53,700 nucleotides of DNA. Source: Nocardioides sp. IC4_145 (lineage in GTDB: Bacteria; Actinomycetota; Actinomycetes; Propionibacteriales; Nocardioidaceae). Shown here in pieces: positions 20,998 through 32,515 of the stretch. Positions within the stretch are counted from its first letter, which is position 1, and the number at the start of each line of letters is the position of its first letter. The stretch is taken from assembly GCF_011250565.1 (NCBI RefSeq), contig NZ_JAANMS010000034.1:1-53700 (forward strand). Direction: 5' to 3'. A program made the translations under genes and the position numbers. The notes below the pieces were generated by a model. It had not been told where the DNA came from and did not search any database. It was given only the letters and a program-made list of their open reading frames with translations.

Positions 20998-21270
20998 ATG
21001 ACCCAGGTCGTGCGGCTCATGAGCGACTACAACGCCGACTGGCCGTTGTGGCACCGGGGCGAGACGAGCCGCGAGGACTGGCCGCAGGTCTCGGACGCGC
21101 TGGCGAGGGAGCTCGAGCACTGGAACGCGTCGTGGCACCACGACCACCGGCACGGGTGGTCCGACGAGCAGGCTCGTCGGCGGTACGTCGACGCGGCCGG
21201 GCCACTCGCGGAGCGGGTCCGAGCCGAGCTGGGTCCGGACTGGGTCGTCGAGGTCGGTCCGCTCGGCTGA
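20998..21270 (+). CDS. Small protein rich in Trp and His, unknown function
   Basis: 90 aa starting MTQVVRLMSDYNADWPLW. It has six or more Trp residues and a His-rich segment (NASWHHDHRHGW) near residues 38-50 that could bind metal, followed by a helix and a VVEVGPLG end. The composition is protein-like and the third codon positions are G/C-rich. No ribosome site is obvious; the gene may be leaderless. No family recognised. Palindrome B follows its stop. Confidence 0.65.
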   Translation: MTQVVRLMSDYNADWPLWHRGETSREDWPQVSDALARELEHWNASWHHDHRHGWSDEQARRRYVDAAGPLAERVRAELGPDWVVEVGPLG

Positions 21271-21309
21271 GCGCGGCGCGTACCTCCTCGTCAGGCCCAG
21301 GGTCGGCCG

Positions 21310-21403
21310 GTCGGTTCATCAAGGTATGCAGGGAAGTCGACACTCCCCACGGTGAACTCGACGTGGGAACTGCCGGTTCGGCTGCATACCTGGATGAACC
21401 GAC
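21310..21403. repeat. Long intergenic palindrome B
   Basis: Outer 22-bp arms at 21310-21331 and 21382-21403 match at 21 of 22 positions (core GGTTCATC then AGGTATGCAG). The 50-base interior carries its own shorter inverted segments (CCCACG with CGTGGG). It sits between two convergent genes, 39 bases from one stop and 36 from the other, so a two-way terminator is possible. No T-run is present, and the outer arms are far apart for a terminator. Confidence 0.75.
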
Positions 21404-21439
21404 ACCCGGTCGACGGCCCCACCCGAAGGATCCCGGGCT

Positions 21440-22129
21440 CTACTGCAGGCCGGTCCAGGCGGAGACGTCGAGCCCCCAGTCGTCGGTGAGGCGCCGGGCC
21501 TGCGGGCGGTACATCACCTGCAGCGACTCCTTCAGCCCCGGCGTCCAGTCCCACTCGGCCTGGGAGGAGGAGCCGGAGGCGCGCTCGACCTCGGCGAGCG
21601 GGACGGGGTCGACGCCGATGAGCCGCCACACCTGGTCGACCGCGGCCTGCGGGTCGCGGCGCACCTCCTCGTAGACCATGACGTGCATCCGCTCGCGCCC
21701 GACCGCCGCCGCCCACGCGTCGAGCTGGTCGGCGTAGAAGCCGCTCCAGGTCTGCACCGTGATCGGCACCGGGTAGGGCCACGACTTCCCGCGGGTCGCG
21801 GCCAGGCGCATCGCGGAGCGGAACCGCTCCACCGGGTCGCGCAGCAGCACCAGGATCGGCGCGTCCGGCACGAGCCGGGCGGCCGTGGCGGGGGCCGAGG
21901 CGTGGCGCAGCGACTGCGGCGTCCACTCGCCACGGTGGACGCCGTCGGCGGGGAAGAGGTCGAGGTACGCCGACGCCTCGGCCCGGCCGTCGCCGACCTT
22001 GTGCAGCAGCTGCTGCTCCTTCTTGCCGTTCGTGCCGAGCCCGACGGCGGGGTGCTGCGTCAGCAGGTCGGTGAACCACGTCGTCCCGCTGCGCTGCGCG
22101 CCGATCCCCAACCACGCCGGTGAGCTCAT
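21440..22129 (-). CDS. Sulfotransferase-domain protein
   Basis: 229 aa. The 5'-phosphosulfate loop GAQRSGTTWF is near residues 9-18, and the 3'-phosphate region LLRDPVERFRSAMR is near 95-108; both are typical of PAPS-dependent sulfotransferases. This enzyme class moves sulfate from PAPS to a hydroxyl or amine of a carbohydrate or small molecule. The acceptor is unknown. The ATG is chosen because AGGGTG precedes it at 6 bases; a GTG three codons earlier is possible. It stands alone, with palindrome B beyond its 3' end. Confidence 0.85.
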   Translation of the reverse strand: MSSPAWLGIGAQRSGTTWFTDLLTQHPAVGLGTNGKKEQQLLHKVGDGRAEASAYLDLFPADGVHRGEWTPQSLRHASAPATAARLVPDAPILVLLRDPVERFRSAMRLAATRGKSWPYPVPITVQTWSGFYADQLDAWAAAVGRERMHVMVYEEVRRDPQAAVDQVWRLIGVDPVPLAEVERASGSSSQAEWDWTPGLKESLQVMYRPQARRLTDDWGLDVSAWTGLQ

Positions 22130-22232
22130 GGGCAGCACCCTAACGACGGCGGTACGCCGTCGCGGACGGGCCGGGGGCGGCCGTCGGAAATGCGGTGGCG
22201 GCGCGGTCGGCGGTCGGCACTAGGGTCGCGCC

Positions 22233-23774
22233 ATGAGCGAGCCGGGTCTCGATCCCACCTTCACCGCCCTCCCCCACCACGACCTCGGCGAGGTCGCGCT
22301 GAGCCGGGCGCGCGAGCTCGGTGCGAGCCACGCGGAGTTCCGCTTCGAGCGCGTGCGCTACCAGCACCTGGGCGTCCGCGACGGCGCGCTCCAGGGTGCG
22401 AGCGACGCCGAGGACCTCGGGTTCGCGGTCCGGGTCGTGCACCGCGGCGCGTGGGGGTTCGCGTCCGGGGTCGTGCTCACGCCCGAGGAGGCGGTCCGCG
22501 TCGCCGACACGGCCGTCCAGGTCGCGCAGGTCGCCGCCGCCATGACGACCACCCCGGTCGAGCTGGCGCCGGAGCCGACGTACGACGACGTCACCTGGGT
22601 CTCCTCCTACGAGATCGACCCGTTCACCGTGCCGGTCGCGGAGAAGGCCGCGCTGCTCATCGGCTGGACCGAGCGGCTGCGCGCCGGCGCGGCCGTGGAC
22701 CACGCGAGCGCCAGCCTGCAGCAGGTCGACGAGCACAAGTACTACGCCGACCTCGCCGGCACCCGGACCACCCAGCGCCGGATCCGGCTGCAGCCGTCGT
22801 TCGAGGCGATGGGCACGGGCGCGGACACGTTCGACTCGATGGCGAGCATCGCGCCGCCGGTCGGGCGCGGTTACGAGTACCTCGTCGGCGGCTCCACCGG
22901 CCCGCTGTGGGACTGGGACGCCGAGCTCACCGAGCTGCCCGAGCTGCTCGCGGAGAAGCTCGCGGCGCCGAGCGTCGAGGCCGGCACCTACGACCTGGTC
23001 ATCCACCCCTCCAACCTGTGGCTGACCATCCACGAGTCCATCGGCCACGCCACCGAGCTGGACCGGGCGCTCGGCTACGAGGCCAACTACGCCGGCACGA
23101 GCTTCGCCACCTACGACCAGCTCGGCACGCTGCGGTACGGCAGCCCGGTCATGAACGTCACCGGCGACCGCACCGTCGAGCACGGCCTCGCGACCACCGG
23201 GTACGACGACGAGGGCGTCGCCACCCAGCAGTGGGACATCGTGCGCGACGGCGTCCTCGTCGGCTACCAGCTCGACCGGCCGATGGCCGCGATGAAGCCG
23301 GAGCTCGCCGGGCCCGACCACCCGCAGGGCCGCTCGAACGGCTGCGCGTACGCCGACTCCCCCGGCCACATCCCCATCCAGCGGATGGCCAACGTCTCGC
23401 TCCAGCCGGCGCCGGACGGCCCGAGCACCGAGGAGCTGATCAGCCGGGTCGAGCGCGGCCTCTACGTCGTCGGCGACAAGTCGTGGTCGATCGACATGCA
23501 GCGCTACAACTTCCAGTTCACCGGCCAGCGCTTCCACGAGATCCGCGACGGCGAGGTCGTCGGCCAGGTGCGCGACGCGGCGTACCAGTCCACGACCACG
23601 GATTTCTGGGGCTCGATGGAGGCCGTCGGCGGCCCGCAGACGTGGGTGCTCGGCGGCGCGTTCAACTGCGGCAAGGCCCAGCCCGGGCAGGTCGCCGCCG
23701 TCAGCCACGGCTGCCCCACCGCGCTCTTCCGCGGCGTCCGCATCCTCAACACGACCGACGAGGCAGGCCACTGA
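22233..23774 (+). CDS. tldD: Metalloprotease subunit TldD
   Basis: 513 aa. The zinc motif HExxxH appears as HESIGHATE near residue 267, followed by a glycine-rich stretch and a conserved C-terminal cysteine region (AFNCGKAQP). TldD is the catalytic half of the TldD/TldE protease, which trims unfolded peptides and, in some bacteria, ribosomally made antibiotic precursors. Its stop overlaps the tldE start (TGATG). No peptide-antibiotic precursor is visible nearby, so a housekeeping role is likelier. Confidence 0.95.
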   Translation: MSEPGLDPTFTALPHHDLGEVALSRARELGASHAEFRFERVRYQHLGVRDGALQGASDAEDLGFAVRVVHRGAWGFASGVVLTPEEAVRVADTAVQVAQVAAAMTTTPVELAPEPTYDDVTWVSSYEIDPFTVPVAEKAALLIGWTERLRAGAAVDHASASLQQVDEHKYYADLAGTRTTQRRIRLQPSFEAMGTGADTFDSMASIAPPVGRGYEYLVGGSTGPLWDWDAELTELPELLAEKLAAPSVEAGTYDLVIHPSNLWLTIHESIGHATELDRALGYEANYAGTSFATYDQLGTLRYGSPVMNVTGDRTVEHGLATTGYDDEGVATQQWDIVRDGVLVGYQLDRPMAAMKPELAGPDHPQGRSNGCAYADSPGHIPIQRMANVSLQPAPDGPSTEELISRVERGLYVVGDKSWSIDMQRYNFQFTGQRFHEIRDGEVVGQVRDAAYQSTTTDFWGSMEAVGGPQTWVLGGAFNCGKAQPGQVAAVSHGCPTALFRGVRILNTTDEAGH

Positions 23775-25180
23775 TGTCCGGCACCACGATCACGGGGGCC
23801 ACCCCGCAGGACCTGGTCGAGCAGGCGCTCGCCGCGACCACCGCCGACGACTGCGTGGTCGTCGTCCGCGACCGCACCAGCGCGAACCTGCGCTGGGCCG
23901 GCAACACGCTCACCACCAACGGCGTCATGCGCGGCGTCGACGTCACGGTCGTCTCGTTCGTCCGCCGTGCCGCCGGGACCTGCTCCGGCTCGGTCTCCGG
24001 CAGCGCCACCGACCGGGCCCAGATGTCGGGGCTGGTCGCCGCGGCCGACGCCGCCGCCCGCGCCGCTTCCCCCGCGGAGGACGCCGCCGAGCTGGTCCGC
24101 GACCGCACCTCGCCGGACTGGGCGGACGAGCCGGTCCGCACCGGCATCGAGGTGTACGACGCGTTCGCGCCCGCCCTCGGCGAGGCGTTCGGCCGCGCCG
24201 GCGCGGCCGGCCGGGTTCTCTACGGCTTCGTCAACCACGAGCTGACCACCACCTACCTCGGCTCGACGACCGGCCTGCGCCTGCGCCACGTGCAGCCGAC
24301 CGGCCACTACGGCTGCACCGGCAAGACCGCCGACCTCACCTCGAGCGCCTGGGTCGGCGGTGCCACCCGCGACTTCGCCGACGTCGACGCGCTTGTGATG
24401 GACGCCGAGCTCGAGCGCCGACTCGGGTGGGGCAGCCGCCGGGTCGACCTCCCCGCCGGCCGCTACGACACCGTCCTGCCCCCGAGCGCGGTGGCCGACC
24501 TGATGATCGACGCCTACTGGTACGCCGGCGCGCGAGTCGCCCACGAGGGCCAGTCGGTCTACAGCCGGCGGGGCGGTGGCACCCGCGTCGGCGAACGGAT
24601 CGCCCGCGAGGGCGTCCACCTGCTCAGCGACCCGTCGTACCCGGGACTTGAGTGCTCGCCCTTCGTCGTCGCCTCCTCCTCGGGCAACGAGTCCTCGGTC
24701 TTCGACAACGGCCTGCCGCTCGAGCGCACCGACTGGGTCCGCGACGGCGAGCTGGCCGCGCTGCTGCAGACCCGCCACTCCGCCGCGATGACCGGCCTCC
24801 CGGTGACCCCGGCGGTCGACAACCTCGTGCTCGACGTCGACGGCGGGTCGGGCAGCGCCGAGGACCTGGTGGCGGGGGTCGAGCGCGGGCTGCTGCTCAC
24901 CTGCCTGTGGTACATCCGCGAGGTCGACCCGCAGACGCTCCTGCTCACCGGCCTCACCCGCGACGGCGTCTACCTCGTCGAGGGCGGCGAGATCACCGGC
25001 GCGGTCAACAACTTCCGCTGGAACGAGTCCCCGGTCGACCTGCTTCGCCGCTTCACCGCCGCCGGCGAGACCGTGCCCAGCTTCAGCCGAGAGTGGGGCG
25101 ACGACTACTTCAGCCGCACCGCCACCCCCGCCCTCCGCGTGCCGGACTTCAACATGTCGAGCGTCTCCCAGGCCATGTGA
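23774..25180 (+). CDS. tldE: TldE / PmbA, partner of TldD
   Basis: 468 aa PmbA-type protein, the non-catalytic half that encloses the TldD active site. It shares the family's N-terminal DDCVVVVRDRTSANLRWAGN region and the late NNFRWNESPVDLL block, but has no HExxxH, as expected for TldE. The start overlaps the tldD stop by one base, so equal synthesis of the two subunits is likely. Confidence 0.93.
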   Translation: MSGTTITGATPQDLVEQALAATTADDCVVVVRDRTSANLRWAGNTLTTNGVMRGVDVTVVSFVRRAAGTCSGSVSGSATDRAQMSGLVAAADAAARAASPAEDAAELVRDRTSPDWADEPVRTGIEVYDAFAPALGEAFGRAGAAGRVLYGFVNHELTTTYLGSTTGLRLRHVQPTGHYGCTGKTADLTSSAWVGGATRDFADVDALVMDAELERRLGWGSRRVDLPAGRYDTVLPPSAVADLMIDAYWYAGARVAHEGQSVYSRRGGGTRVGERIAREGVHLLSDPSYPGLECSPFVVASSSGNESSVFDNGLPLERTDWVRDGELAALLQTRHSAAMTGLPVTPAVDNLVLDVDGGSGSAEDLVAGVERGLLLTCLWYIREVDPQTLLLTGLTRDGVYLVEGGEITGAVNNFRWNESPVDLLRRFTAAGETVPSFSREWGDDYFSRTATPALRVPDFNMSSVSQAM

Positions 25181-25215
25181 GGGAACCCGCCGGCCGACCC
25201 GCTCGTCGCACCCAC

Positions 25216-25920
25216 ATGCGCGTCCCGCACCCCGCTCGCCCGGCCTCGGCCACAGCCCTGGCGCTCGGCGCCGCCGCCTCGCTGCTCGCCGGGTGCGCCG
25301 GGCCGCGGTCCGACGAGGGCCCGGGGTCGAGCGGCGGCGAGGCAGAGGCGTCGTGCGCCGCGGCCCTCGAGCTCCACGGCCGCACCTACCTCGGGCACGG
25401 CGACCTCCGGCGGGATCCCGAGGTCACGGGCCGTCGGCTCGACGTGCTGCTGCCCGGCTGTGCCAACAGCGGTGGCCAGGACGACCCCGTGCCGGAACGG
25501 ACCGCGGAGGCGGAGGAGCTCGCGGAGGTGCCGGCCGAGGTCGCCGTGCTGCTCCACGACGGCCTGTACGTGCGGGAGGGCGCAGACCTGCCGCGGGCCG
25601 CCCGGGCCTGGTTCACCGCACCCAGCTGCGAGCACGGAGGCGAGGTCGACCTCGCCGGCACGTGGCTCGGCGTGACGGGACCGCGCGAGCCGCGGTCCGA
25701 CGGCGACATCCGGCCGCCGTACCGGATCGACGTCGAGGTGACCGCCGGCCCCGCGGCGTACGCCGGCGCGAGCGTGACCATCCGCGTCACCGGCGACACC
25801 GACCCGGTCCTCACCGCGGACGACGTGCGCGACACCCTGTGGGAGGGCGGCCAGGTCCGCGCCCGGGTGGGCTGCGACGGCGAGAAGTTCGTGGCGTCGT
25901 CGGTGCGCTCAGCCGGCTAG
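25216..25920 (+). CDS. Putative lipoprotein, unknown function
   Basis: 234 aa with a lipoprotein signal: MRVPHPARPA, a hydrophobic stretch, then LLAGC with the lipid Cys at residue 27 and a Gly/Ser/Glu linker. The mature part contains four more cysteines (near residues 39, 81, 137 and 218) that could form disulfides. The DUF6281-like layout of an exported immunoglobulin-type protein is possible, but I cannot assign a family. It starts 35 bases after tldE and its last 12 bases overlap the convergent CYTH-CHAD gene. Confidence 0.8.
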   Translation: MRVPHPARPASATALALGAAASLLAGCAGPRSDEGPGSSGGEAEASCAAALELHGRTYLGHGDLRRDPEVTGRRLDVLLPGCANSGGQDDPVPERTAEAEELAEVPAEVAVLLHDGLYVREGADLPRAARAWFTAPSCEHGGEVDLAGTWLGVTGPREPRSDGDIRPPYRIDVEVTAGPAAYAGASVTIRVTGDTDPVLTADDVRDTLWEGGQVRARVGCDGEKFVASSVRSAG

Positions 25921-27300
25921 GCGCACCTCGAGGCGAGCGTGGAGCCGCCCGAGCAGGAACGCGTCACCGGTCGTCCGGGCGGTCCTCGCCAGTGCTCGGA
26001 CCTCCTGCTGGGCCCGGCTCCGGAGGAGGGCGTCGTCGAGCGCGCCCGCGAGCTCGCCGGCCCGGCGCAGCGCCCGACGGGCGTCCTTCCCGACCACGGC
26101 CTCTGCCAGCGCCGCGACGTCCTCGAGGCGCTGCGCGGCCGCGAGGAGTCGAGCGGGGTCGAAGGCGTCTTCGTCGTTCCGCATCTGCGCCGTCATCCTC
26201 CGCTCCGCCTTCTCCAGCCGGCGGCGAAGCTGCTTCTTCGTCGCCGGGCCGGCGGGCGGTGGTTCCCGCACCAGGCCGTCGAGCGAGCGCAGCAGCGCCA
26301 GGTAGCGGTCCGTGCGCAGCTGCTCGAGCAGCCGCTCCACGCTCGCCCGCTCCCTGTCCTCGAAGCTGGAGCGGACCATCCGGCGCACCGGTGCGACGCC
26401 CTCGCGCTCCTCGTCGAGCTCCGCCAGCACGCGGTCGCGCACCGTGCCGACACCCGCGGCCTCGCCCACGCCGTCGGCGAACCAGGCCAGCTCGGCACGC
26501 AGCGGGTCGGTCATCGTGCGTCCCCAGGTCGGGCGCTGCACCCAGAGCGCCGACCGGAGCCGGCGCGCGACGACCGCGAGCTCGCCCGCGACGGGTTGGC
26601 CCAGCCGGAGCCGACCGTCCAGGCGCTTGAGCTCGTCGACCTGGTCGGCCACGACGCCCAGGAGCGGGTCCTCCGCCGCCGTCCGTCGGGGCCACCGGTC
26701 CCCGAGCGTCACGGCGATCTTGCGCGCGAGCGGGACCACCTCGGCACCACGCAGCACGAACAACTCGTCCGCCGCCGCCAGCAGGGCCTCGCCGCCCTCG
26801 ACGAGCTCCAGCTCCCACTCGCGCCAGGAGACCGGGGCGCCGTCGACCGGAGTGCCGGTCACCTCGTCGTCGGCGAGCTCGGCGAGCACGGAACCGTCCT
26901 CGCCGAGCAGCTGTCGGACCGTCCGACGGGTCGTGACGACCGCGATCGGCGCCACGGCCTCGCCACGCGTCCAGGCGAGGACGAGGTCGCGCCACCGCGT
27001 CGGCACGGACTCGCCCCGACCGAGACGGTGGTGCAGCTCCTCCCGACCACCCGGTGCCGGCAGCTTGAGATGCCACCCCTCGTCCGGTCCGCCCCTCCGC
27101 GCACGCAGGGTGACCCCGCCGGCGGTCAGGTCCAGCCCCGCTGTGTCGTGGTACGTCGCGTGCAGCTCGTGCACGACCGGCTCGCCCACGCGCGCCACGC
27201 CGGGCAGCCCCGCCAGCCCGTCGGGACCGGTCAGGTCCGCGACGGCCAGCCCGGCCGGCGGCGCGTAGGTGTGCTCGACCTCGAGGTGCGTGCGCGGCAT
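25909..27300 (-). CDS. CYTH and CHAD domain protein with altered signature motifs
   Basis: 463 aa. The N-terminal 195 residues form a CYTH (triphosphate tunnel) domain and residues about 220-460 a helical CHAD domain, a pairing linked to polyphosphate binding. Two signatures are off-pattern. The ExExK opening is E-V-E-H-T here, so the Lys is a Thr. The first CHAD helix, usually His-x3-Arg with further Arg/Lys, reads VVARRLRSALW with no His. Binding may still occur through the many other Arg residues. The ATG at MPRTHLEVEH places the CYTH domain at the N-terminus, as usual. Confidence 0.88.
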   Translation of the reverse strand: MPRTHLEVEHTYAPPAGLAVADLTGPDGLAGLPGVARVGEPVVHELHATYHDTAGLDLTAGGVTLRARRGGPDEGWHLKLPAPGGREELHHRLGRGESVPTRWRDLVLAWTRGEAVAPIAVVTTRRTVRQLLGEDGSVLAELADDEVTGTPVDGAPVSWREWELELVEGGEALLAAADELFVLRGAEVVPLARKIAVTLGDRWPRRTAAEDPLLGVVADQVDELKRLDGRLRLGQPVAGELAVVARRLRSALWVQRPTWGRTMTDPLRAELAWFADGVGEAAGVGTVRDRVLAELDEEREGVAPVRRMVRSSFEDRERASVERLLEQLRTDRYLALLRSLDGLVREPPPAGPATKKQLRRRLEKAERRMTAQMRNDEDAFDPARLLAAAQRLEDVAALAEAVVGKDARRALRRAGELAGALDDALLRSRAQQEVRALARTARTTGDAFLLGRLHARLEVRLAG

Positions 27301-27412
27301 GGCGGTCCGGTACCCACGACCCGGTCCAGACCAGGCGATCGGCGTGCAACCGGGGTGGATGGGGCGGCGTATCCCCGGTGTCACCCACACACCCACAGGA
27401 AGCAGCACCACC

Positions 27413-27931
27413 ATGCGCACCCCCCTCGCCCTCGCCGCCGTCGCCACCGCGATCGTCGGCCTCGGCTCCCCCGCCACCGCCCTCACCGCAGACACGCCGA
27501 CCTCCGAGACCAGTCGCGAACGCGGCGTCGTCATCGAGTGCGGCGGCACCTACCGCAGCGACGACCTCTACGTCAGCGTCTACGAGAACAACCTCTACGC
27601 CAACGTCTTCCAGGTCGTCGTCGGCGACGACGGTCTCGGCAACCTCCGCGAGTCCGCCAAGGGCTTCGTCGAGAAGAAGCAGGTCCGCGCGACGCTGGAG
27701 CTCGACGGCCGGAAGGTCCTCGTCAGCGGCACGGCCAAGCCCTACGGCAAGAAGGTCGCCGTCCACGAGGAGCACGACGACGCCGGCCAGCACATCGTGG
27801 TCGACGGCGTCCACCGCCAGCTCCGCACCGACCTGACGATGCGGTGGAAGGGGCGGACGGTCGACCTGACCTGCGCCGACGCCTTCCGCTACGACCTGCG
27901 GGTCACCAAGACCGACACCACCGGCGACTGA
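27413..27931 (+). CDS. Small secreted protein, unknown function
   Basis: 172 aa. A short signal peptide (MRTPLALAAVATAIVGLG, likely cut after SPATA near residue 23) precedes a mature domain with two cysteines (VIECGGTY and LTCADAF) that could pair. The middle is rich in Lys and Val and predicts beta strands. An AGGAAG site lies about 10 bases before the ATG. It is divergent from the CYTH-CHAD gene (112 bases between starts). The strong hairpin past its stop lies within the end of the next gene. Confidence 0.75.
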   Translation: MRTPLALAAVATAIVGLGSPATALTADTPTSETSRERGVVIECGGTYRSDDLYVSVYENNLYANVFQVVVGDDGLGNLRESAKGFVEKKQVRATLELDGRKVLVSGTAKPYGKKVAVHEEHDDAGQHIVVDGVHRQLRTDLTMRWKGRTVDLTCADAFRYDLRVTKTDTTGD

Positions 27932-27970
27932 CCGCCACCCGACAGCACGGCACGCGCAGCGGCGTATCCG

Positions 27971-29320
27971 TCAGCGACCCGGATGTCCCCCAGGAGCGGG
28001 GGCATCCGGGTCGTACGGCGTCCGGGTGAGCACGAACGTCGCCACCTCCAGGTGGCTCACCGAGCCGTCCGGGCGTCGCACCACGTGCAGCTCCTCGCCG
28101 TGGTGGTAGCCCCGCGTCCCCACGATCCGGCCGTCGGCCACCGCGAACCGCCACTTCTCCGCACCACCCGGCCCGGTCGCCACGACCTCACCACCGGGCC
28201 CACCCGCGAGAGCCAGCACGAAGGGCGTGTTGCCCCAGTGCCAGACGCCGAGCACGCCGTCGAGCTCGGGCGGCACCGCCGTCGTCGGCACCCACGGTGG
28301 CGGCAGCGTCGGCTCGCCCGCCTCGAGCTCCTCCAGCAGCACCCGGGCGAGGTCGCTGGGCGAGAACCCGGTCGTCGCCGGCGCCACCACCACCGCGCCG
28401 GTGCGCCGCTCGCGGTCGACGAAGCACGACGCGAGGAAGCCCGGCATCGACCCGCCGTGGCCGAGCAGCGTCCCCGAGCCGCCCCGCAGCAGCTGGAACC
28501 CCAGCCCGTGCGCGGAGGCCAGCGCGTCGCCCGCCGAGCCGGACTGCGGGACCGACGCGGTCGTGAGCCACGACGCGTCGAGCACGTCGGCGTGCCCGTC
28601 GACCAGGAACGCGGCGTACGTCGCCAGGTCGGCCACCGTCGACCACAGCTGGCCCGCGGGCGCCATGGCGCGGGTGTCCGTGGCCGGCTCCGGCACCAGC
28701 TCGCGGGTGTACGGGTGGACACTCCACCCGGAGGCGGCCGGCCCGGTCGGCAGGTAGGACGTGCGGTCCATCCCCAGCGGCTCGAGCACGAAGGCGGAGA
28801 CGCACTCCGCCCACGGCCGGTCGTGCACCCGCGCGACGAGCTCGCCGAGCAGCGCGTAGCCGAGGTTGGAGTAGTGGAACCGCGACCCGGGCGAGGTGAC
28901 CGCCGGCGCCGAGGCGTGCGCGGCCGCGAGCGACGCGAAGGACACGCCGTCGGTCCGTTCCCACCAGTCGCCGGCCGGCTCCGCGGCGATCCCCGAGGCG
29001 TGGGCCAGCAGCGAGCGCACCGACCGGTCGCCGTACGGCACCTCGCCGAGCACGACCGAGACCGGTGCGTCGAGGTCGACCCGCCCGTCCCGCACGAGCT
29101 GCAGCACCAGCACCGCGGTCAGCGTCTTGGTGATCGACCCGATCCGGTGCTGCACGTCGGTCGCGTCGTGGTCGGGCACCGGCGGCGTGCCGTAGGTCCC
29201 CGACCAGACCAGCGCACCGTCGCGCACCACCCCGGCCGTCACCGACGGCAGCCGACCGCCGGCCTGCGCCTGCGCGAGGTGGACGAGGAGCCGGCGGCCG
29301 GTGCTGTCAGCGACGTTCAT
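27971..29320 (-). CDS. Serine hydrolase of the beta-lactamase / penicillin-binding class
   Basis: 449 aa. Class-C type motifs are in order: SITK near residue 62 (nucleophile Ser and base Lys), YSN in HYSNLGY near residue 148, and HGG in LLGHGGSMPG near 289. The C-terminal 120 residues form an extra beta domain. There is no signal peptide, so it is probably cytosolic: an esterase or peptidase rather than a secreted beta-lactamase. It begins 18 bases after gcvP on the same strand and may be co-transcribed with it, and so indirectly under the glycine riboswitch. Confidence 0.88.
   Translation of the reverse strand: MNVADSTGRRLLVHLAQAQAGGRLPSVTAGVVRDGALVWSGTYGTPPVPDHDATDVQHRIGSITKTLTAVLVLQLVRDGRVDLDAPVSVVLGEVPYGDRSVRSLLAHASGIAAEPAGDWWERTDGVSFASLAAAHASAPAVTSPGSRFHYSNLGYALLGELVARVHDRPWAECVSAFVLEPLGMDRTSYLPTGPAASGWSVHPYTRELVPEPATDTRAMAPAGQLWSTVADLATYAAFLVDGHADVLDASWLTTASVPQSGSAGDALASAHGLGFQLLRGGSGTLLGHGGSMPGFLASCFVDRERRTGAVVVAPATTGFSPSDLARVLLEELEAGEPTLPPPWVPTTAVPPELDGVLGVWHWGNTPFVLALAGGPGGEVVATGPGGAEKWRFAVADGRIVGTRGYHHGEELHVVRRPDGSVSHLEVATFVLTRTPYDPDAPAPGGHPGR
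27976..28012 (+). terminator. Hairpin terminator overlapping the 3' end of the opposite gene
   Basis: A 15-bp stem with one bulge (GACCCGGATG plus CCCC pairing with GGGGG then CATCCGGGTC) and a small loop, 45 bases past the secreted-protein stop. It lies inside the last codons of the convergent serine hydrolase gene, so it may end transcripts from both sides. Confidence 0.6.
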
Positions 29321-29338
29321 GGGGCCATCCTGGCGGGG

Positions 29339-32209
<2,871 letters not shown>

Positions 32210-32273
32210 AGGGCGAGGGCTCCTCGGACGCGGGGTCGGGTTCCCTCCCCCTCTGTCACGCCGTCGCCGGTGC

Positions 32274-32400
32274 TCCAGAGTCGCCTGCTCCGCACGGTCC
32301 GGGCGCCTGAGAGGTTCCGGGGAGGAATTGCCCCTTCGGCGCTCCACTCCGGCTGGTCGTGCTGGGTCCTGCCTGCCGGGCGGAGACTCTCCCGTGCGGG
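32274..32400 (-). promoter_or_regulatory. Glycine riboswitch (single aptamer) in the gcvP leader
   Basis: On the minus strand the leader shows the aptamer's conserved pieces in order: GGGAGAGTCTCCGCC, then GGAGCGCCGAAGGGGCAA, then CCGGAACCTCTCAGGCGCC, then GGACCG, and a closing GGCGACTCTGGA. These are the hallmarks of the glycine aptamer, which usually turns on glycine-cleavage genes when glycine is plentiful. Only one complete aptamer is visible; many glycine riboswitches are tandem. About 65 bases separate it from the gcvP ATG, with a GGGGGAGGG stretch in between. Confidence 0.93.
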
Positions 32401-32455
32401 ATCGTCAGCGTCCCCGAGGCTAGCAGCAGCCCCCGGCAGTCCCCCGAAATGACGA

Positions 32456-32489
32456 CGGCCCGCTGCCCCCGGTGAGGGGCGGCGGGCCG
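32456..32489 (-). terminator. Hairpin terminator after the second MerR gene
   Basis: A 14-bp stem with one mismatch (CGGCCCGC...GCCCC with GGGGCGGCGGGCCG) and a 6-base loop, 27 bases past the stop of the MerR-family gene. It separates that gene from the glycine riboswitch leader of gcvP. Confidence 0.7.
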
Positions 32490-32515
32490 GCTCGTCGTAC
32501 GTCGTGTGGCCGGCG

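Noticed and set aside
22233..25180. TldD/TldE as part of a peptide-antibiotic cluster
   Set aside because: No precursor peptide, modification enzyme or exporter lies next to it; the pair is common as housekeeping.
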